A DNA stretch of 64,000 nt from assembly GCF_014650335.1 (NCBI RefSeq), contig NZ_BMUT01000005.1, forward strand, positions 375,564-439,563, given 5' to 3'. Position 1 is the stretch's first letter; every line of letters starts with the position of its first letter. The notes under the pieces were generated by a model. That model did no database searches, was not told the DNA's origin, and saw only the letters and a program-made list of their open reading frames with translations. The position numbers and the translations under genes were made by a program. Origin of the DNA: Streptomyces hiroshimensis. GTDB taxonomy: Bacteria; Actinomycetota; Actinomycetes; Streptomycetales; Streptomycetaceae. Below, one piece after another: positions 43,017 to 52,301 of the stretch.

Positions 43017-43455
43017 TTCGCACCCTCTCCAGCAGCGCGCGGTCGGGCCGGTCCGTGCCGTGCGCGGTGTCGAAGACGCGCACCCGGCCCTGCTCGGCCA
43101 GTTCGAGCAGGAGGACGCGGACCGCGCCGAGCGGCATCCGCAGCAGGGCGGCGATCTCCGCGACCGACCGCAGCCGGTGGCACAGGTCCACGATGGCGCG
43201 GGCCTCGGGCGGCACGCGGGCGCCGGGGCCGGCGTCGCCGTGCGGTCCGGCACCCGCGGCGTCCCCGGGGGTGCCGAGCCCGGGGGTGCCGAGCCCGGGG
43301 GTGCCACTCCCGGGAGTGTCGAGCCCGGGAGTGTCGAGCGCCGCCACGAAAGTCTCCACGAGCAGCAGCCGGCACCGGCGGGGGCGCCCGCCGGTGAGCG
43401 AGTACGGGCGGACGCGCGCCGGCTTGCCGCAGGCCGCCGCGGTGGGGCCCGTCAT
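42997..43455 (-). CDS. cvnC: Conservon DUF742 protein (CvnC)
   Basis: 152 residues. C-terminal DUF742 wHTH-like domain (ARAIVDLCHRLRSVAEIAALLRMPLGAVRVLLLELAEQGRV, partly quoted) after an N-terminal motif VRPYSLTGGR. Between them is a tandem-repeat linker of GLDTPG/GLGTPG units encoded by 15-bp repeats. Start overlaps the cvnB stop (ATGA). Confidence 0.92.
   Translation of the reverse strand: MTGPTAAACGKPARVRPYSLTGGRPRRCRLLLVETFVAALDTPGLDTPGSGTPGLGTPGLGTPGDAAGAGPHGDAGPGARVPPEARAIVDLCHRLRSVAEIAALLRMPLGAVRVLLLELAEQGRVRVFDTAHGTDRPDRALLERVRSALHRL
43271..43330. repeat. In-frame 15-bp tandem repeat inside cvnC
   Basis: Four consecutive 15-bp units (GTGCCGAGCCCGGGG and close variants) encode repeated GLGTPG-type pentapeptides in the CvnC linker. 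Copy number could vary without breaking the frame. Confidence 0.8.
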
Positions 43456-43961
43456 CCGACCGCCTCCACCGACTGCCGCAGCTCCCTGCGGAGTTCGGGG
43501 GTGAGGACGTGCCCGGCCCGGCCGACGAAGAGCGCCATGTGATAGGCGACGACGCCCATGTCGCAGTCGGGTTCGGCGTGGACGCCCAGCAGCGAGCCGT
43601 CGCTGACGGTCATCACGAACAGGCTGCCCTCGTCCATCGCGACCATGGTCTGCTTGACGAGGCCGCCGTCCATCAGGCAGGCGGCGCCGGTCGTCAGGCT
43701 GCCCAGGCCCGCGACGATGGTGGCGAGGTCGGCGGTGGAGCCGCGCGGACTCTCCGGTCTCTCGCCGCGGTGCGCCAGGCGCGGGTCGGAGGAGAGCAGG
43801 AGCAGGCCGTCGGAGGAGACGACGGCGACCGACCGCACCCCGGGCACCTCCTCCACCAGGTTGGTCAGCAGCCAGTGCAGGTTGCGGGCTTCGTGGCTCA
43901 GTCCGTAGGCGACGGGGCCGACGGGGGATACGGGGGTCGCCCCCCGGGGGAATGCAGTCAA
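43452..43961 (-). CDS. cvnB: Conservon roadblock/LC7 protein (CvnB)
   Basis: 169 residues. Roadblock/LC7 fold: LHWLLTNLVEEVPGVRSVAVVSSDGLLL, then ATIVAGLGSLTTGAACLMDGG and GSLFVMTVSDGSLLGVHA. Pairs with CvnD-type GTPases. No ATG/GTG fits; a TTG at 43961 with GAGGAGG seven bases upstream overlaps the cvnA stop as TTGA and is the best start. Confidence 0.9.
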   Translation of the reverse strand: MTAFPRGATPVSPVGPVAYGLSHEARNLHWLLTNLVEEVPGVRSVAVVSSDGLLLLSSDPRLAHRGERPESPRGSTADLATIVAGLGSLTTGAACLMDGGLVKQTMVAMDEGSLFVMTVSDGSLLGVHAEPDCDMGVVAYHMALFVGRAGHVLTPELRRELRQSVEAVG

Positions 43962-46660
43962 CCGCGTGCCTCCTCGGGTGTGCCGCCGGTGTCCGGCGGG
44001 CCCGCTTGATTCCGTTGTGTCTCGCGCCCGGCCAGCTCGGCCTGGGCGTCCCGGCGGCCGTCGGCCGCGCCGCGCTGGAAGCCGGCCAGCTTGCGCCGCA
44101 GCGCCTCGGCGTCCACGCCCTGGCGCACCCGCTGGGGGGCGGGGCGCTGGGCGATGACCTTGGGGGTGCGCTTGGGCAGGGCGGTGCCGTTGGGGAGCCC
44201 GGCGCCGTCGGGAAGCCCGGCGCCACTGGAGAGTCCGGCGCCACCGGGACGTCCGGCGCCGGGGCCGCCTGCCGGTGGGAGCGTGCCCTCGGTGGGCGCG
44301 GCCGGGCGGGCGTGGCGCCCCGTCGATGCGGGCGGCGGCCCGAGCGGCGGCGTCTCCGCGAAGCCGGTGAGCTGCATCGTCGACTCGGCGGACGCCGGGT
44401 CCGCCACGGGCTCCGCGGGGCCCGCGGCCGCGGCGGGCGGGTCCGCCGGGTGGACGGGCGCGGGCGCGGCGTGGGCCCCGGACGGCCGCTGGGCGTGCTG
44501 CGGGCGGCCGCGCAGCGCATGGGAGTTGGCCTCGGCGATGGAGCCGGGGAGGTGGACCTGCGGGAGCGCCGTGGCACCCGGGACGGGCGGGATGTCGCCC
44601 AGGCCGGTGACGGCCGGGGGGCCGGCGGGCAGCAGGCTCACGGGCAGCACCACGACCGCGGCGACGCCGCCGGTGGTCTGCTCGCGCAGCTGGACGCGCA
44701 CGCCGTGCCGCAGGGCGAGCCGGGCGACGACGTAGAGGCCGAGGCCGAGCGGCGACTGCGTTGCACGCGCGGAGCGGCCCCCGCCGTCGGCCCGGCCGGT
44801 GTGGTCGGCCACCGGCAGCGGGGGGCAGGCGGGGTCGGGGTCGGCCAGCAGGGCGTTGACCTCGGCGAGGCGCTCGGGGGCCATGCCGATGCCCTCGTCC
44901 TGGACGCAGAGCACGATCTCGCCGCCCTCCAGGTGCCAGGCGGAGACCTGCACCTGGGCGTCCGGCGGGGAGAACGCGGTGGCGTTCTCCAGCAGTTCGG
45001 CGACGAGGTGGCTCACGTCCTCGGAGGCGAAGCCGGCGAGGCGGGCGTGCGGCGGCAGGGACTGGATGCGCACGCGCTGATAGCGCTCGGTCTCGCCGAC
45101 GGCCGCCCGCAGGACGTCGAGCAGGGGGACGGGGCCCGCGCGGCCGGTGCCGCTCTCGGCGCCGGCGAGGACGAGCAGGTTCTCGCTGTTGCGGCGCATG
45201 CGGGTGGCGAGGTGGTCGAGCTTGAAGAGGATCTCAAGGCGCTCGGGGTCGGCCTCGTGGGCCTCCATGCCCTCGATGACGGCCAGTTGGCGCTCGACCA
45301 GGCCGAGCGTGCGCAGGGAGAGCCCGACGAGGATGCCCGTCTCGCCCGCGCGCCCGCCGGGCTGCTCGGCGGGCAGGGCGGCCAGCCGCTCGGTCAGCCG
45401 CTGCTGTTCGGCGCGCAGGGAGTCGCGCTCGTCGGCGGCGTCCTGGCGGGCGGCGATCAGGCGGGTGCGCTCGCCTTCGAGGGCGGCGATACGGCCCTGC
45501 TGGCGCCGGAACTTGCCCTGGAGGTGGTTGACGGCGCGGGCGGTCTCGGCGAACTCGTCGTCGCGGCCCTTGAAGGCGACGGGCTCCTCGGTCACGGGGT
45601 CGGCGCTCACGCGGCGCGTGCCCAGCCGCACGGCGGCGAGCGGGCGGGTCACCGAGCGGGTGGACCAGACGCCGGCGAGCAGGGCCGTGAACAGGCACAG
45701 CGCGGCGGCCATCACGCGCCGCTCCAGCTCGGTCATGGCGGCGTGGCGCAGCGCCTCCAGGCGGGGTGCCTCGCTCTCGGCGAGGGCGGTCTCGACGCCG
45801 CGCATGCGCTGGAGGCGGGTGGTGAGGGCCGTGCGGACGGGCTCGGCGGGCTGGGTGGCGAGCTCGCCGGACGACTGACTCCGGACGAGGCGGCCGAGAT
45901 GGCCCTGGGCGGCGGTGACCTCGGGGCCGGTGACGGCCTCGGCGTAGGCGTCGCGGGCGGCGGCGGGGGCGAGGCGCGTGAAGTCGGCCAGGGCGTCCTG
46001 GGTGCGGGTGTCGGCGCGCTGGGCCGCGGCGGCCAGCTCGGGTTTGCGGCCCTGGGCGGCCAGGGCGCCCAGGAGCAGCCCGCGGCCGGCCGAGGCGGCC
46101 TCGGTGGCGCGGGCGAGGGGCGGCAGCGCGGCGGAGTCGCCGCCGCCGGCCTGCCGGTCGAGGGTGTCCGCGAGGCTGTGGAGGGCCTGCACGGCGGGGG
46201 TGTAGGCGTTGAAGGCGGCCAGGGCGTCGCCCTTGCCGGAGTAGGCCTCGCGGCGGGTGTGCGGGAGGGCGTCGAGGAGCTCCCGGACGGGCGCGGGCGC
46301 ATCGGGCCGGAACTGCTCGATCCGGCGGTCCACGCCGACCCGTTGGCGGTCGGAGAGCCCCGCGGCGGTGGAGTCGGCGCGCCCGCCCGCCACGTACTGG
46401 ACCATGGCGTCGCGCTCGTCGGCCAGGGAGTGCGCGAGGGCGAGGGCCGACTCGTCGGCGGTGGCGAGGGCGGCGAGGCGGCGGGCCTCGGTGACGTCGC
46501 GCCAGGCCTCGCGGACGCCGGAGGCGCTCGCGCCGAGCACGGCGAGGGCGATGACCGCGACGGAGACGGCCAGTCGGTTACGTACGCGGGCGGTGCGCTC
46601 CGGCACCGCCGTGGCCCGCGGCTTCCGTCCGCCGCCGCCCCCAAGCCGCTTCTTCCGCAC
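43958..46660 (-). CDS. cvnA: Conservon sensor histidine kinase-like protein (CvnA)
   Basis: 900 residues. Transmembrane helices near residues 29-47 and about 315-335 bracket a large extracellular nitrate/small-molecule-sensing-like helical domain, followed by HAMP, a coiled-coil linker (LRAEQQRLTERLAALPAEQ) and an ATPase domain (VAELLENATAFSPPDAQV N-box; DEGIGMAPERL G1; PLGLGLYVVARLALRHG G2). A classical phosphorylatable His box is not obvious, as usual in conservons. The long Pro/Ala-rich C-terminal tail is typical. Heads the cvnABCD operon. Confidence 0.93.
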   Translation of the reverse strand: MRKKRLGGGGGRKPRATAVPERTARVRNRLAVSVAVIALAVLGASASGVREAWRDVTEARRLAALATADESALALAHSLADERDAMVQYVAGGRADSTAAGLSDRQRVGVDRRIEQFRPDAPAPVRELLDALPHTRREAYSGKGDALAAFNAYTPAVQALHSLADTLDRQAGGGDSAALPPLARATEAASAGRGLLLGALAAQGRKPELAAAAQRADTRTQDALADFTRLAPAAARDAYAEAVTGPEVTAAQGHLGRLVRSQSSGELATQPAEPVRTALTTRLQRMRGVETALAESEAPRLEALRHAAMTELERRVMAAALCLFTALLAGVWSTRSVTRPLAAVRLGTRRVSADPVTEEPVAFKGRDDEFAETARAVNHLQGKFRRQQGRIAALEGERTRLIAARQDAADERDSLRAEQQRLTERLAALPAEQPGGRAGETGILVGLSLRTLGLVERQLAVIEGMEAHEADPERLEILFKLDHLATRMRRNSENLLVLAGAESGTGRAGPVPLLDVLRAAVGETERYQRVRIQSLPPHARLAGFASEDVSHLVAELLENATAFSPPDAQVQVSAWHLEGGEIVLCVQDEGIGMAPERLAEVNALLADPDPACPPLPVADHTGRADGGGRSARATQSPLGLGLYVVARLALRHGVRVQLREQTTGGVAAVVVLPVSLLPAGPPAVTGLGDIPPVPGATALPQVHLPGSIAEANSHALRGRPQHAQRPSGAHAAPAPVHPADPPAAAAGPAEPVADPASAESTMQLTGFAETPPLGPPPASTGRHARPAAPTEGTLPPAGGPGAGRPGGAGLSSGAGLPDGAGLPNGTALPKRTPKVIAQRPAPQRVRQGVDAEALRRKLAGFQRGAADGRRDAQAELAGRETQRNQAGPPDTGGTPEEARG

Positions 46661-46908
46661 CGGTGCTCACAATCTTTTCTCGTCCCACCCCTGGTACTGA
46701 TTTGACCCTTTCAGCACCTCTGCGGGGCGGGGGTGCCCATCGACCGCCCGGCCACTCGAAGGAGTGAATCCCCCTGGGAGATTGACAATCGGCCTGCTTC
46801 ACTCATCGCATACGCGCCAGGTCAGCACGTCACCTGAAGCAACGCGGAGGCCGCCGACAGGATGCGCACGTGCCCCCGTCGATTTCCGGCATCCGGCACA
46901 CTGGCCCC

Positions 46909-47673
46909 ATGCGCATCGAACTCGCCACCCGGCCGGGGGATGTCCGACACCCGAACGAGGACTTCGTGTCCGTCGCCCTGCCGGCCTCCGGTAAGGGAGG
47001 TGCGCTGGTCCTGCTCGACGGGGTGACGCCGCCACCCTCCGGCGCGACCGGCTGCGTGCACGGAGTGCCCTGGTTCACGGCGCGGCTGGGCGGCGCGCTC
47101 CTCGAACTGGCCGTGGCGGAACGGGAACTGCCGCTTACCCGCTGCCTGTCCGCCGCCGTCTCCCGTACGGCACAGGCCCATCGCGGCACCTGCGACCTCA
47201 CCCACCGGCGCACGCCGCAGGCCACGGCGGTCGTGGTGCGGTGGGACGACGCGCGCGTGGAGTACCTCGTGCTCTCCGACTCCGCGCTGCTCGTCGAGTC
47301 GCCCGGCCGCGCGGTGACGGCCGTCCTGGACGACCGCATCGAGCGGCTGCGGGCGCTCGGCCCGGTGACGGACGCCGCGCGCAACGCGGAGGGCGGCTTC
47401 TTCACCGCCGCGGCGGACCCGGATGTGGCCGCGCGGGCCGTGACGGGTTCGCTCGCGCGCGCGGAGGTACGGGCGCTGGCCGCGCTCACGGACGGGGCGG
47501 CGCGGTGGGTGGAGGTGTTCCGGGAGGGTGACTGGACCGCGTGCCTGGCGGCGCTGGCCAAGGAGGGTCCGGACGCGCTCATCGAGCGGGTCCGGACCGC
47601 CGAGGCCGGGGAGCGCGGTGCGCGGCTCGGGAAGCGGCACGACGACGCGGCGGCGGTGTACGTAGAGCTGTGA
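46909..47673 (+). CDS. PP2C-like protein phosphatase domain protein
   Basis: 254 residues from ATG 46909. PP2C-like order: RIELATRPGDVRHPNEDFVSVAL (metal Asp in NEDF), LVLLDGVTPP, then YLVLSDSALLVES and ALAALTDGAARWVE, ending GKRHDDAAAVYVEL with the terminal DD. Metal-binding acidic residues are mostly kept, so it may be active on phosphoserine/threonine. Divergent from the conservon with 248 bases between. Confidence 0.8.
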   Translation: MRIELATRPGDVRHPNEDFVSVALPASGKGGALVLLDGVTPPPSGATGCVHGVPWFTARLGGALLELAVAERELPLTRCLSAAVSRTAQAHRGTCDLTHRRTPQATAVVVRWDDARVEYLVLSDSALLVESPGRAVTAVLDDRIERLRALGPVTDAARNAEGGFFTAAADPDVAARAVTGSLARAEVRALAALTDGAARWVEVFREGDWTACLAALAKEGPDALIERVRTAEAGERGARLGKRHDDAAAVYVEL

Positions 47674-47719
47674 CCGGGCTTCACCCCGGTCACAGCTCAT
47701 TGATGCATCGCGCCGCGCT

Positions 47720-48214
47720 CTACTGCTCGGCGCTCGCGTTCAGCTGGTGCAGCAGCCGTGCCAGTTCCGCCACTTCGCCGCGGTCCCAGTCCGCCAGCTT
47801 CCGTACGTACTGCGCGCGGCGGGCGTCGCGGACGCGCGTGAAGCGGGCGCGGCCTTCGTCCGTGATGCGGACCAGGGAGGCGCGCCCGTCGGCCGGGTCC
47901 GGCTCGCGGGAGACGAGGCCCAGCTCGCACAGGGCGCGCAGCTGGCGGCTCATCGTGGCCTTGCCGACGCCGAAGTACGCCGCGAGGTCCGTGGCGCGCT
48001 GCTGCCCGGCGTCCTCCAGGCGGACGAGGAGGCCGTAGGCCGCCGCCTCCAGCTCGGGGTGGACCGCGCGGGCCATCTCACCGGAGGACGCCCGGGCCCG
48101 GCGCAGGAAGACGGCCAGCTCGCGTTCCAGGGAGAGGTAGGCCTGGTCCATACCTCTGCTGTCCGCGGCGCCCGGCCCGCCCTCCTCGGGGGACGGGGGA
48201 GTCGTCTGGTGCAC
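47720..48214 (-). CDS. MarR-family transcriptional regulator
   Basis: 164 residues from GTG 48214 (GGAGAGG eight bases upstream); ATG 48151 is a shorter alternative. Winged helix: RATDLAAYFGVGKATMSRQLRALCELGLVSREPDPADGRASLVRITDEGRARF (partly quoted). N- and C-terminal helices form the dimer. Convergent with the PP2C-like gene, divergent from the lysozyme gene. Confidence 0.9.
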   Translation of the reverse strand: MHQTTPPSPEEGGPGAADSRGMDQAYLSLERELAVFLRRARASSGEMARAVHPELEAAAYGLLVRLEDAGQQRATDLAAYFGVGKATMSRQLRALCELGLVSREPDPADGRASLVRITDEGRARFTRVRDARRAQYVRKLADWDRGEVAELARLLHQLNASAEQ

Positions 48215-48353
48215 GTCAGGGCCCTCTCCGGCTTTCCGGTTGTTGAAAGTTTTTCCCGTTCGCGGTCTTCACCGCAGCTCCGCCAGTATTTCGCAGGATT
48301 AGACCAACGGCAGCACCGCGTCCCCCTATGCCTGGCGCGTCCGTCGCCATAAC

Positions 48354-48408
48354 GTCATTTATGACATGGCCATACCAATGCCTCCGCGCCGTCGGCGCGT
48401 CATTGGTA
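48354..48408. promoter_or_regulatory. Palindrome and leader hairpin before the lysozyme gene
   Basis: GTCATTTATGAC (48354-48365) is a perfect palindrome. Just after it, TACCAATG (48373-48380) and CATTGGTA (48401-48408) frame an inner stem CGCGCC/GGCGCG. Together they could be an operator plus a stable 5'-leader hairpin 33 bases before the start codon. Confidence 0.5.
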
Positions 48409-48440
48409 CTCCCCCCACGGACCCTTCTGGAAGGCACGCC

Positions 48441-49310
48441 ATGGTCACATTCAGATGCAGATCCGGCCGCACGGGCCGCAGATCCCCCACGGCGTTACGC
48501 ACCCCCTCCCTCCTCCTGGCCTCCCTCCTGGCCTCCCTGCTGACCACCCTCTGCCTCCTCGCGCCGCCGGCCGCGGCGCACGGCGCGAAACCGCCCTCCC
48601 ACCCCGAACGGGACTGGCTCGGCTCCACCCTGCGCACCCACGAGGACCCCGGCCCGGGCACCCCTCCCCCACCCCGGGCCGCCGCCTCCGTCGAAGGGGC
48701 CGACGTCTCCAGCCACAACGGCAACGTCCCCTGGTCCACCCTCTGGAACGCCGGAAACCGCTTCGCCTACGTCAAGGCGACCGAGGGCACGAGCTACACC
48801 AACCCGTACTTCGCGCAGCAGTACAACGGTTCGTACGCCGCCGGCATGATCCGCGGCGCGTACCACTTCGCCCTGCCCGACAACTCCGGCGGCGCCGCCC
48901 AGGCCGTGTACTTCGCCACGCACGGCGGCGGCTGGTCCAAGGACGGCAGGACGCTGCCGGGCGTCCTGGACATCGAGTACAACCCCTACGGCGCCACCTG
49001 CTACGGCATGAGCGCGAGCGCACTCGTCGGCTGGGTCCGGGACTTCTTCTCCGCCTACAAGGCGCGCACGGGGCGCGACGCGGTCGTCTACACCTCGACC
49101 GGCTGGTGGAAGCAGTGCACCGGCAACTACGGCGGCTTCGCCTCCGCCCACCCCCTGTGGGTGCCCCGCTACGGCTCCTCGGCCGGTGAACTCCCGTCCG
49201 GCTGGGAGTATCACACCTTCTGGCAGTACACCGACACCGGACCGACCGTCGGCGACCACAACCGCTTCAACGGCACGTACAGCCGGCTCCAGGCCCTGGC
49301 CCTGGGGTGA
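48441..49310 (+). CDS. Secreted GH25 lysozyme (N,O-diacetylmuramidase-like)
   Basis: 289 residues from ATG 48441 (GGAAGG upstream). A long Sec/Tat-like signal peptide ends near PPAAAHGA. The GH25 domain shows EGADVSSHNGNVPW (catalytic Asp), FAYVKATEGTSYTN, GAYHFALPD, VLDIEYNPYG (catalytic Glu region) and WQYTDTGPTVGD. It hydrolyses the muramic acid-glucosamine bond of bacterial cell walls. Ends at a strong shared terminator. Confidence 0.93.
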   Translation: MVTFRCRSGRTGRRSPTALRTPSLLLASLLASLLTTLCLLAPPAAAHGAKPPSHPERDWLGSTLRTHEDPGPGTPPPPRAAASVEGADVSSHNGNVPWSTLWNAGNRFAYVKATEGTSYTNPYFAQQYNGSYAAGMIRGAYHFALPDNSGGAAQAVYFATHGGGWSKDGRTLPGVLDIEYNPYGATCYGMSASALVGWVRDFFSAYKARTGRDAVVYTSTGWWKQCTGNYGGFASAHPLWVPRYGSSAGELPSGWEYHTFWQYTDTGPTVGDHNRFNGTYSRLQALALG

Positions 49311-49380
49311 GAGCGCCCCCCACGGAGAAGGCACCCCCAAGAAGGCACCCCCACAGAGAAGACACCCCCCGTGGAAAGAC

Positions 49381-49416
49381 ACCGGGCCCCCGGCACATCG
49401 GCGCCGGGGGCCCGGT
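49381..49416. terminator. Bidirectional terminator between lysozyme and M4 protease genes
   Basis: Perfect 14-bp arms ACCGGGCCCCCGGC and GCCGGGGGCCCGGT with an 8-base loop, placed between two convergent genes. Confidence 0.85.
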
Positions 49417-49433
49417 CCTGTCGTCGTCCGTGA

Positions 49434-52301
49434 TCAGCCGCAGGTGCCCGCCGGGCGGGTGCGGGTGACCAGGTCGGTGGTGCCGGTGGTGCCGTCGATC
49501 CAGACCACCTGCTTGCCGCCGGCCGCGGCGGCCGAGGTCTGCTCTCCGCGGTTGCAGGAGACGCGCGCCCGGGACGAGCCGTCGGCCGCGAACTGCCACA
49601 GCTTGGCCAGCGTCTCGTTGCGGTACGTGGTGTCCGGCACCTCGGCGGTCACCGTCACCGCGTTCTCGGAGACGGTCAGGTCGGAGGCGTGCAGGGCGTC
49701 CGCGCCCTTCTCCTTGCTGAGGTCCGTGACGCCGGTGCCGTCGAGCGCGGCGCGGCGCACGGCCACCTGCCCCTGGTCGCCGGTCGTCTCGTCCGCGATC
49801 CAGAAGACGCCGGTCGCGTTGATGCCGGTCTGGCCGACGGCCTCGGGCTTGCCCAGCTGGCCCATCTGCGTCCTGGCCCCGGTCTTGAGGTCCAGCACCT
49901 CGGTACCGATGCGGTAGTCGTCGCCCTCGGGGAAGAGGGTGGCGTAGGCGATCTTCTGGCCGCTCAGCGACGGCAGGGCCGTGGCCACCTCGGCGCGTCC
50001 GCCGTCCACCCAGGTGGGCTGCTTGTCGCCGGTGCGGACGTAGCCGACGTGCCGGCCGCCCGCGGGGTCGGCCATGTCGATGACGACCGTGCCGCCCTCG
50101 ACGCGCACGCCGGAGACCCCGCCCGTGGCGGTGCTGTACACCTTCTTGACCGGGCCGCCCGCCAGGGGCCGGGTCAGGACGTCCGCGCCGGCCGCTCCGT
50201 AGGCGACCCAGGCGACGGTCTTGCCGTCGGTGGCCGGGTAGACGTGGTAGCGCCCGTCGTTGGGGCTCATCAGCTTCGGCGAGCCGCTGCCGTCCGTGCG
50301 GCCGGCCCAGACGGAGTACGCCTCGGAGCCGTCGTCGTTCGACCGCGAGGCGGCCCACCAGCCGCCGCCCGCGCCCGTGCCCGTGTTGGCGGTGTTGAGC
50401 CGGGGCGAGAGCAGGTCGGTGTCGACGCCGAGCGCCTGCTCCCAGTTGGCCACGATGCCGTGGGCGTTGAAGGAGCGCTGGACGGTGTTCAGGTCCCTGG
50501 CGGAGACGCCGAGCGCCTTGGCGGCGGCGACCACCGCGTCACGGCCCTCGGTGAAGCCGTCGAGCGGCGTCATGTACTCGGTCAGCGCCTTGTAGACGAT
50601 CTTGTCGGCGAGGGTGCGGCCCACGTCCTCGCGGATGTCCCACAGGGCGCCCGAGAAGATGGTGGAGTTCAGGTGCACGCCGCCGCCGTCGGAGCCGAAG
50701 CCGACGCCGATGAAGTTCCCGGACGTGGTGTGGCCGTCGTTGAGGTCGCGGAAGGCGCACTCGCGCGGGGACTTCGTCCGGCACAGGTCCTCGCCGAGGA
50801 GGCCCGCGGTCGGGTCGTCCATGGCCTTGCCGGCGGCGTCGGTGTCGATGGCGTTGCCGAAGTAGTCGGCGATGGCCTCGTTGAGGGCGCCGGACTGGCC
50901 CGCGTAGACGAGGTTGGCGGTGTTCTCGACGACGCCGTGCGTCATCTCGTGGCCGACGACGTCGAGGTCGGCGGAGAGCGTCTTGTACTCCTTGTCGCCG
51001 CCGCCGTACACCATCTTGGTGCCGTCCCAGAAGGCGTTGACGTACGCGCCGCCGAACTCGGTCACGCCGACGAGGGAGTTGATGGCCATGCCGCGGCCGT
51101 CCAGGCTGTCGCGGCCGTGGACCTTCTTGTAGTAGTCGTAGACCTTGCCGGCGGCCCAGTGGGCGTCGACGGCGCCCGCGTCCGTGGCGTCCTTGCCGAA
51201 GGAGGGCCCCGGGGAGCCGAACTCCTTGATCCCGTCGGGCCAGCGGCCGCTGGCCTCGCTGACGTCCTTGCCGCGGGCGTCCCAGGTGGAGATCAGGTTC
51301 TTGCTGGAGTCCCACATCCGCGCGTAGTCCGTCATGACGTACTCGTTGCGGGCGGTGTCCTTGTACAGGCCGAGCTCGACGGTCGTCCCGTCGTACTTGA
51401 CGCCGGAGCCGGTGACGCCGGGGCTGACCGGGCCGGCGGCGGCGCGGGCCGCAGCCTCGGACGTACCGGTGGCGGCGCCCCGGGCGCGCTCCCGCAGCCC
51501 GTCCGCGTCGCCGGTGCCGAACGTCTTGATGCCGCTGTACTGCAGCACCGGGTAGCCGGCCTTGGCGTCGACGTAGACCTCGCGCAGCACGGGGCGGCCG
51601 GTGGCCGGGTCGGTGCCGCGCACGGTGACGTGATGGGTGAGGACGCCGGGGCCCTTGGGGATGACGACGAGGCCGCGCGCGGTGCCCGACAGCGAGCGGG
51701 CCGGCTGCGTGGCGGCGCCCTTCGTACGGACCGCGTCGCCCTTGGCGAGCCGGTTGCCGGCCAGGTCGTGCAGGGTCGCGGCGACGGCCCGCTCGACGGC
51801 CAGCTTCTCGCTCACCTCGGCCCGGGTGCCGGCCTTCAGCCCGGTGAAGTACTTGCCGGAGGTGCCGGTGACGACGCGCTTGCCGTCCTTCTTCTCCATC
51901 CGGACGACGTACTGGCCGCCCAGGACGTCGACACCCTGGTGCTTCTGCTGCAGCCGTACGGTCTCGGCCGCGCCCGCGTTCAGCGTCTGTACGGGCTTCA
52001 GGTCGCGCTCCGGCTCGGCGATGCGGTAGCGGCTGCGCTTGCCGGCGAGGTGGCCGCGGGCCGCGTCGGCCGCGCTGCCCGAGGAGGCGGCCTTCTCGCG
52101 GATGCCGCCCACGAGCGCCGGCGTGGCGGTCCCCTTGCCCGGGATCACCTCCGCCGGGCCGCCGTCGCCGCCGCCCGCCGCCTGGGCGGGTGCCCCGGAA
52201 ACGATGAGCGCGGCGGCACCTATCAGTGCCGCCGCGCCCGGTATTCCGCTCTTGATGGTCCGTCTTCCTGCTCTGCCCGAACGTGCCTTCGTCTTGCGCA
52301 A
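49434..52301 (-). CDS. Secreted M4-family (thermolysin-like) metalloprotease with C-terminal beta-propeller-like extension
   Basis: 955 residues. Basic n-region and signal peptide (to about AQAAGGG), FTP/PepSY propeptide (YRIAEPERDLKPVQTLNAGA, GVDVLGGQYVVRM), then the catalytic domain: zinc site HEMTH at residues 451-455 and third ligand Glu at about 475 in GALNEAIADYFG. After the M4 domain, roughly 300 residues form repeated beta-strand blocks (YSVWAGRTDGSGSPKLMS, YHVYPATDGKTVAWVAYG) resembling a TolB-type propeller. Standard family members are about 550-700 residues. Degrades extracellular protein. Confidence 0.92.
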   Translation of the reverse strand: MRKTKARSGRAGRRTIKSGIPGAAALIGAAALIVSGAPAQAAGGGDGGPAEVIPGKGTATPALVGGIREKAASSGSAADAARGHLAGKRSRYRIAEPERDLKPVQTLNAGAAETVRLQQKHQGVDVLGGQYVVRMEKKDGKRVVTGTSGKYFTGLKAGTRAEVSEKLAVERAVAATLHDLAGNRLAKGDAVRTKGAATQPARSLSGTARGLVVIPKGPGVLTHHVTVRGTDPATGRPVLREVYVDAKAGYPVLQYSGIKTFGTGDADGLRERARGAATGTSEAAARAAAGPVSPGVTGSGVKYDGTTVELGLYKDTARNEYVMTDYARMWDSSKNLISTWDARGKDVSEASGRWPDGIKEFGSPGPSFGKDATDAGAVDAHWAAGKVYDYYKKVHGRDSLDGRGMAINSLVGVTEFGGAYVNAFWDGTKMVYGGGDKEYKTLSADLDVVGHEMTHGVVENTANLVYAGQSGALNEAIADYFGNAIDTDAAGKAMDDPTAGLLGEDLCRTKSPRECAFRDLNDGHTTSGNFIGVGFGSDGGGVHLNSTIFSGALWDIREDVGRTLADKIVYKALTEYMTPLDGFTEGRDAVVAAAKALGVSARDLNTVQRSFNAHGIVANWEQALGVDTDLLSPRLNTANTGTGAGGGWWAASRSNDDGSEAYSVWAGRTDGSGSPKLMSPNDGRYHVYPATDGKTVAWVAYGAAGADVLTRPLAGGPVKKVYSTATGGVSGVRVEGGTVVIDMADPAGGRHVGYVRTGDKQPTWVDGGRAEVATALPSLSGQKIAYATLFPEGDDYRIGTEVLDLKTGARTQMGQLGKPEAVGQTGINATGVFWIADETTGDQGQVAVRRAALDGTGVTDLSKEKGADALHASDLTVSENAVTVTAEVPDTTYRNETLAKLWQFAADGSSRARVSCNRGEQTSAAAAGGKQVVWIDGTTGTTDLVTRTRPAGTCG

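Noticed and set aside
43952..46705. Long plus-strand frame opposite cvnA
   Set aside because: Mirror frame of the conservon kinase gene; no recognisable domain and no credible start signal.
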